This document shows positions 59,661-64,000 of a DNA stretch of 64,000 bases, piece after piece. Where the stretch lies: contig NZ_QICL01000011.1 in assembly GCF_003201355.1 (NCBI RefSeq), forward strand, positions 1 through 64,000. Reading direction: 5' to 3'. How positions within the stretch are numbered: the stretch's first letter is position 1; every line of letters starts with the position of its first letter. The DNA is from Indolivaga alginatilytica (GTDB taxonomy: Bacteria; Bacteroidota; Bacteroidia; Bacteroidales; Dysgonomonadaceae). The notes beneath the pieces were generated by a model. The model was not told the DNA's origin and did not search any database. It saw nothing but the letters and a program-made list of their open reading frames with translations. Both the position numbers and the translations under genes were made by a program.

Positions 59661-62120
59661 ATGAATATTTCATACAATTGGTTGAAAGACTACATTAATT
59701 TCGATCTGTCACCCGATGAGGTGGCTGCTGCTCTTACTTCAATAGGGCTTGAAGCCGAAGGGGTAGAAGAGATACAAACTGTAAAAGGAGGACTCGAAGG
59801 TCTGGTTGTGGGTGAGGTGCTTACTTGTGTAGATCATCCCAATTCAGATCATTTACATGTTACTAGTGTAAATGTAGGTCAAGAAGAGCCTCTGCAAATA
59901 GTATGTGGAGCAGCTAATGTTGCTGCCGGACAAAAGGTTATAGTGGCTTTGGTTGGCACTAAGCTTTATTCGGGAGAAGAGTCTTTTACAATTAAGAAAT
60001 CAAAAATAAGAGGCGAAGAATCTTTCGGTATGATTTGTGCCGAAGATGAAATAGGAATAGGAACAAGCCATGATGGTATTATCGTCCTTCCAGCCGATGC
60101 AAAAGTTGGTACACTAGCCAAAGATTACTATAATATTAAAAGCGATTATTTGTTAGAGGTTGATATTACTCCTAATAGGGTAGATGCTGCTTCTCACTTT
60201 GGTATAGCTCGCGATTTTGGTGCTTATTTGAAACAAAACGGAAAAGCAACTGATTTGAACCGACCTTCGGTAGACGCTTTTACTGTTGATGTAAAAGAAA
60301 AAGGCATAAATGTAATAGTTGAAAATGAGGAAGCTTGTCCTCGTTATACTGGTATTACAATAAAAGGAGTAACGGTTAAAGAAAGCCCCGATTGGTTAAA
60401 AGATCGCCTTTCAATTATCGGTCTTCGACCTATAAATAATATTGTAGATGTTACCAATTATGTACTTCATGAAATGGGGCATCCTTTGCACGCTTTCGAT
60501 ATGAAAGAGATTTCAGGAGGTACTGTTTATGTGAAGACCTTAGCTGAGGGTACTAAGTTTGTAACTTTGGATGAGCAAGATCATGCTCTAAGCGATAAGG
60601 ATTTGATGATCTGTAACGACAAAGAAGGTATGTGCATCGGAGGAGTATTCGGTGGTCTAAAATCGGGTGTAACAGAAACTACTACAGATGTATTTCTCGA
60701 ATGTGCTTATTTTAATCCTACATGGGTGCGTAAAACTGCACGTCGTCATGGATTGAGTACTGATTCGTCGTTCCGTTTCGAACGAGGTGTTGATCCTAAT
60801 GATACATTATATGTTTTGAAGCGTGCAGCTTTGCTAATCAAGGAAGTCGCAGGAGGTAATTTTGTAGGAGAAATTCAAGACATTTATCCTGCTAAAATAG
60901 AAAATCCGATAGTTGAACTTTCTTATGCCAAAGTAAACTCACTAATTGGTAAAGATCTTGATAAAGAAACTGTAAAATCTATTCTAGCTAGTCTCGAGAT
61001 AAAGATTAAAGGTGAAGCTGATGATAAATTAACATTAAGCATACCTACCTATCGTGTAGATGTATTGCGTGACGTAGATGTTATTGAAGATATTCTTCGT
61101 ATTTACGGATATAATAATATAGAAATAGGAGAGTCTCTAAAATCTAATCTATCTTATCAAACAGCTACCGATAAAGGCTATGATTTACAAAATCTGATTT
61201 CGGAGCAGCTTACGGGTGATGGTTTCTATGAGATAATGAACAACTCTTTAACGAAAGAGGCTTATTATACAGGCTTGAAAACCTATCCAGACTCGAAATG
61301 TGTCCGTTTACTGAATCCATTGAGTACAGACTTGAATGTGATGCGCCAAACTTTGCTTTTCGGAGGTTTAGAGAGTATTGCATACAATAGAAATAGAAAA
61401 AGTAACGATCTTAAATTCTACGAATTTGGTAATTGTTATTATTTTGATGCAGAAAGAAAGGAAGCCGATAAACCTTTGAGAGAATATTCAGAAGAATTTC
61501 ATCTGGGACTTTGGTTATGTGGTGATATAAACAGCAATAGTTGGGCTACAGCAACTGAAAAATCATCAGTGTATCAGTTAAAAGCATATGTTGAGAATGT
61601 ATTGTCTCGCTTGGGAATGATTCAAGGTCAATACGAATACGAGCAGTTCTCTAATGATATTTATAGCGTAGCTTTAACTATTAAAACTCGTAGCAGAGTT
61701 ATAGGTACAGCGGGTATTGTAGCTAAAAAAATCTTAAAGCAAGCGGATATAAATACAGAAGTGTACTTTGCAGAATTAAACTGGGATGCTTTGATGAAAG
61801 AAACTAAAAAGCATAAAGTTACATTTACAGAGATATCTAAATATCCTCAGGTAAGAAGAGATTTAGCTTTGTTATTAGATAAAAATATTTTATTCGAACA
61901 GATAGAAAAAATTGCTTACAAATCGGAAAAGAAACTATTGAAGGACGTAAGTTTATTCGATGTATATGAGGGTAAAAACCTGCCTGAAGGTAAAAAATCA
62001 TATGCCGTGAACTTTGTTATTCAAGATGATGAAAAAACATTAACAGATAAGCAGATTGATGCTATTATGCAGAAGATTCAAAAATCGTTAGAGCAGGAAT
62101 TAAATGCTCAATTGAGATAG
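59661..62120 (+). CDS. pheT: Phenylalanine--tRNA ligase beta subunit
   Basis: 819 residues, full length. Domains in order: N-terminal B1, tRNA-binding/EMAP-like domain (about 40-150; VDHPNSDHLHVTSVNVG), B3/4 editing domain (about 215-385), B5 (about 400-475), the class II catalytic-like core, and the C-terminal ferredoxin-fold anticodon-binding domain (about 720-818; EISKYPQVRRDLALLLDKN). The alpha subunit gene pheS is not adjacent, so the two subunits are encoded at separate loci here. Leader of about 160 nt. Confidence 0.97.
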   Translation: MNISYNWLKDYINFDLSPDEVAAALTSIGLEAEGVEEIQTVKGGLEGLVVGEVLTCVDHPNSDHLHVTSVNVGQEEPLQIVCGAANVAAGQKVIVALVGTKLYSGEESFTIKKSKIRGEESFGMICAEDEIGIGTSHDGIIVLPADAKVGTLAKDYYNIKSDYLLEVDITPNRVDAASHFGIARDFGAYLKQNGKATDLNRPSVDAFTVDVKEKGINVIVENEEACPRYTGITIKGVTVKESPDWLKDRLSIIGLRPINNIVDVTNYVLHEMGHPLHAFDMKEISGGTVYVKTLAEGTKFVTLDEQDHALSDKDLMICNDKEGMCIGGVFGGLKSGVTETTTDVFLECAYFNPTWVRKTARRHGLSTDSSFRFERGVDPNDTLYVLKRAALLIKEVAGGNFVGEIQDIYPAKIENPIVELSYAKVNSLIGKDLDKETVKSILASLEIKIKGEADDKLTLSIPTYRVDVLRDVDVIEDILRIYGYNNIEIGESLKSNLSYQTATDKGYDLQNLISEQLTGDGFYEIMNNSLTKEAYYTGLKTYPDSKCVRLLNPLSTDLNVMRQTLLFGGLESIAYNRNRKSNDLKFYEFGNCYYFDAERKEADKPLREYSEEFHLGLWLCGDINSNSWATATEKSSVYQLKAYVENVLSRLGMIQGQYEYEQFSNDIYSVALTIKTRSRVIGTAGIVAKKILKQADINTEVYFAELNWDALMKETKKHKVTFTEISKYPQVRRDLALLLDKNILFEQIEKIAYKSEKKLLKDVSLFDVYEGKNLPEGKKSYAVNFVIQDDEKTLTDKQIDAIMQKIQKSLEQELNAQLR

Positions 62121-62143
62121 TATTATACATCTATTTTATATAC

Positions 62144-62176
62144 AAAAAAGGATTCTGTTATTCAGAATCCTTTTTT
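62144..62176. terminator. Bidirectional terminator
   Basis: AAAAAAGGATTCTG pairs with CAGAATCCTTTTTT around TTATT; closes pheT and the convergent PepSY gene. Confidence 0.85.
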
Positions 62177-62192
62177 AGTATGAATGAGTTTA

Positions 62193-63347
62193 TTACTTTT
62201 TCTGTTTATTACTTTTTTTCCACCAAAGAATAAAACCAGTGATGGGAAGACTAGCTGTAATCAAACTAGCTAAAAAGACCATTAATTTACCTGCAAAGCC
62301 ACCTATGGCTCCCACATGTATATCGTAGGTCATTCGATAGAATTTATCACCTGCAGACGAATCTTCGTACTTTATGCCATACATACCACCACCTTCTAAT
62401 TCTTTTAGCGTATACTGATCGAAGAAACGAAAGTGTCTTTTGTAATAAGTATCGTCATTAGCAGAGTTAAATCCGATGCGATATGCATCCGCTTTCTTAT
62501 TTGGAAAGTCAAAGATAAGTGAACCTCTTGTTCCTATAGGATATTCAGCCTTCACTTTTGACCAAAGGATATCAGCAGTATTCCCAAGTGGATATACAGC
62601 TGTAGTATTTGATTCGGCAACTATCCATTTTTTAGGTTCTTCACCTCCTGATATTACTTTATAGTAAGAATTGGCAAACCATTCGAAACTCCATGTAAGC
62701 CCTGTCAGTGCAATTACTAATACAATTAATGCAGCATAAATACCAAGTACATTATGCAGGTCATAATTAAATCGAAAGAATCCTGCTTTTCTTTTTATAG
62801 TAAGACGAGGTTTTAATGACTTCTTATTCCATCTTTTAGGAATCCATAAAATAATACCTGTGATTAAGACAATAACAAAGATCAGAACCGCCCATCCTAC
62901 AATTTGATGACCTACGGGATAAGGTAACCAAAGATTACGATGACCAGCAAGCACAAATCTAAAGAAATCATCTTTCAGAACTTGTTTTCCTAAATACTCA
63001 CCAGAATAAGGATTCAGTACCAATAATGTATAGCCATCTTGATAGTGATTATACGCTACTGTAGCTGCTTTGTTTTGTTTAGTATAAGTAATTCCATAAA
63101 TCACATTACTGCTATCCGCTGGTGATGTGTATACATATTCTATTGATTTCTCCTTTAGTTCTGATGGCGAAAGGAATGGTTTGTTTTGTACTTCTACGTA
63201 TTGGTAAGGTTGAGATATATCTCGTAATTCTGTCTGAAAGGTATATATACATCCGGTAATTGCAACAATAAATACAATTATACCCGAAATCATTCCCAGC
63301 CAAAGATGTAATAGATAACTTATCCTTTTGAATGATAGTTTTTTCAT
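62193..63347 (-). CDS. PepSY-associated transmembrane protein (PiuB-like)
   Basis: 384 residues from ATG 63347 (MKKLSFKRISYLLHLWLGMI), the normal start of the family; an in-frame GTG at 63392 is rejected because a promoter-like TTACTTTG overlaps it. Four membrane helices: about 14-38, 142-165, 195-220 and 350-375, with PepSY-like periplasmic segments in between and conserved His residues (LHLWLG, AGHRNLWLPYPVGHQIVGW, YDLHNVLGIY) likely to hold heme or metal. Related proteins sit with siderophore or iron uptake genes and act as reductases, but no iron gene is next to it here. Confidence 0.88.
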   Translation of the reverse strand: MKKLSFKRISYLLHLWLGMISGIIVFIVAITGCIYTFQTELRDISQPYQYVEVQNKPFLSPSELKEKSIEYVYTSPADSSNVIYGITYTKQNKAATVAYNHYQDGYTLLVLNPYSGEYLGKQVLKDDFFRFVLAGHRNLWLPYPVGHQIVGWAVLIFVIVLITGIILWIPKRWNKKSLKPRLTIKRKAGFFRFNYDLHNVLGIYAALIVLVIALTGLTWSFEWFANSYYKVISGGEEPKKWIVAESNTTAVYPLGNTADILWSKVKAEYPIGTRGSLIFDFPNKKADAYRIGFNSANDDTYYKRHFRFFDQYTLKELEGGGMYGIKYEDSSAGDKFYRMTYDIHVGAIGGFAGKLMVFLASLITASLPITGFILWWKKSNKQKK

Positions 63348-63495
63348 TAAATTTTTTAATTCCGTTATTCCAAAAATTATGCAAAGTAACACAATTAGTG
63401 TTACTCAGGCAATCGCATATAATAATGATTTTTAATATCTGAAATCATTATTATTAATGAGCGTATTATTAGTTTTTTGTATAGGCTATTTTTTA

Positions 63496-63540
63496 TACTT
63501 TTGTATCCAGAAAATAAAGTAACAAATAGGTCTGAGACCT
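63496..63540 (+). promoter_or_regulatory. -7-like box and palindromic motif before the YebC-family gene
   Basis: TACTTTTG (63496-63503) fits the -7 consensus. AGGTC-TGA-GACCT (63528-63540, copy 12, a perfect five-pair stem) follows 24 bases later, placing it in the 5' untranslated region 25 bases before the start codon. Confidence 0.5.
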
Positions 63541-63564
63541 TAATGAAATTATAATAAACTTGAT

Positions 63565-64000
63565 ATGGGAAGAGCATTTGAATACCGTAAAGCAACGAAG
63601 ATGAAACGTTGGGGCAATATGGCTCGTGTATTTACTAAACTTGGAAAACAAATAACTATTGCAGTTAGAGAAGCAGGTCCTGAGCCTGATACAAATTCTC
63701 GTTTGCGTGTATTAATACAGCAATCGAAGAAGGAAAATATGCCTAAGGAGAACGTTGAACGTGCTATAAAAAAGGCTCTTTCTAAAGACGAATCTGACTA
63801 CAAAGAGGTTACTTACGAAGGGTATGGTCCTTTCGGTATTGCAATTGTGGTAGAGACTGCCACGGATAATCCAACTCGTACAGTGGCTAATGTGCGTAGC
63901 TATTTCAATAAAAATAATGGATCATTAGGTGTAACCGGTAGCTTAGAATTTTTATTCGATCATAAATGTGTTTTTAAAATTTCAGCTAAAGAAGGTGTTT
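63565..64000 (+). CDS. YebC/PmpR family protein, partial
   Basis: Starts at 63565 and runs off the right edge; about 145 codons visible of a usual 235-250. The N-terminus MGRAFEYRKATKMKRWGNMA is the Bacteroidota variant of the family's AGHSKWxxIK start, followed by VFTKLGKQITIAVREAGPEP, NMPKENVERAIKKAL and YEGYGPFGIAIVVETATDNP. Family members are called transcriptional regulators and, more recently, translation factors that relieve ribosome stalling at prolines. Role here inferred from family. Confidence 0.93.
   Translation, partial: MGRAFEYRKATKMKRWGNMARVFTKLGKQITIAVREAGPEPDTNSRLRVLIQQSKKENMPKENVERAIKKALSKDESDYKEVTYEGYGPFGIAIVVETATDNPTRTVANVRSYFNKNNGSLGVTGSLEFLFDHKCVFKISAKEGV

Noticed and set aside
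63401-63595. Minus-strand frame upstream of the YebC-family gene
   Set aside because: It overlaps the promoter and start of the real plus-strand gene and has no family match.

Overview
The window is a chromosomal segment of an AT-rich member of the Bacteroidota, most likely order Bacteroidales. Support comes from direct signals: promoter boxes of the TTTG/TAnnTTTG type (for example before the initiator tRNA), few Shine-Dalgarno sites, lipoproteins with Bacteroidales-style signals, an L31 type B gene, DUF3078, DUF4884 and EFR1-type proteins. The genus is not fixed by the sequence; a Dysgonomonas-like organism is a guess from gene content.

Layout. 1-4500: restriction locus on the minus strand (a large type IIG restriction-methylase running off the left edge and an Mrr-type nuclease), lying on the 3' side of a tRNA-Pro gene. 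4735-6489: aspS. 6635-12981: MarR-controlled RND efflux operon (regulator, adaptor, pump, outer-membrane channel) with a candidate operator. 13017-15939: AraC regulator, acyltransferase, and a protein with EF-Ts-N/UBA-like segments. 16060-22793: housekeeping block (recN with an overlapping SUKH-like gene, rlmB, ridA, yccF, mnmA, TRIC-type channel). 22827-28721: DUF1801 protein, secreted EEP hydrolase, peroxiredoxin, nadE, FadL-type porin. 29072-33436: three tightly coupled genes (SGNH, LysM-SGNH, MBOAT) that look like an envelope O-acylation machine. 33445-40374: vitamin B12 uptake locus headed by a cobalamin riboswitch (BtuB-like receptor, BtuG-like surface propeller, BtuF, BtuC, BtuD). 40461-45030: two TonB-C-domain proteins, L31, lactonase, DUF3078 barrel. 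45147-49861: initiator tRNA followed by small accessory genes, including a secreted 18-residue-repeat protein. 49931-55779: rhodanese and a second MarR-controlled efflux system (TolC, EmrA-like, EmrB-like). 55849-64000: GNAT, GH20 hexosaminidase, a cysteine-less redoxin, pheT, PepSY membrane protein and the start of a YebC-family gene.

Themes. Two complete tripartite efflux systems, each behind its own MarR gene with a palindrome at the promoter; a riboswitch-led B12 acquisition locus; and a likely envelope acylation operon. The most unusual non-coding signal is a short palindromic motif (core AAGGTCNNNGACCTT, often followed by TTTTTATTGCTTTGG) recurring at least eleven times, only between genes and in the same orientation as the downstream gene. 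No CRISPR array, prophage or insertion sequence was seen.
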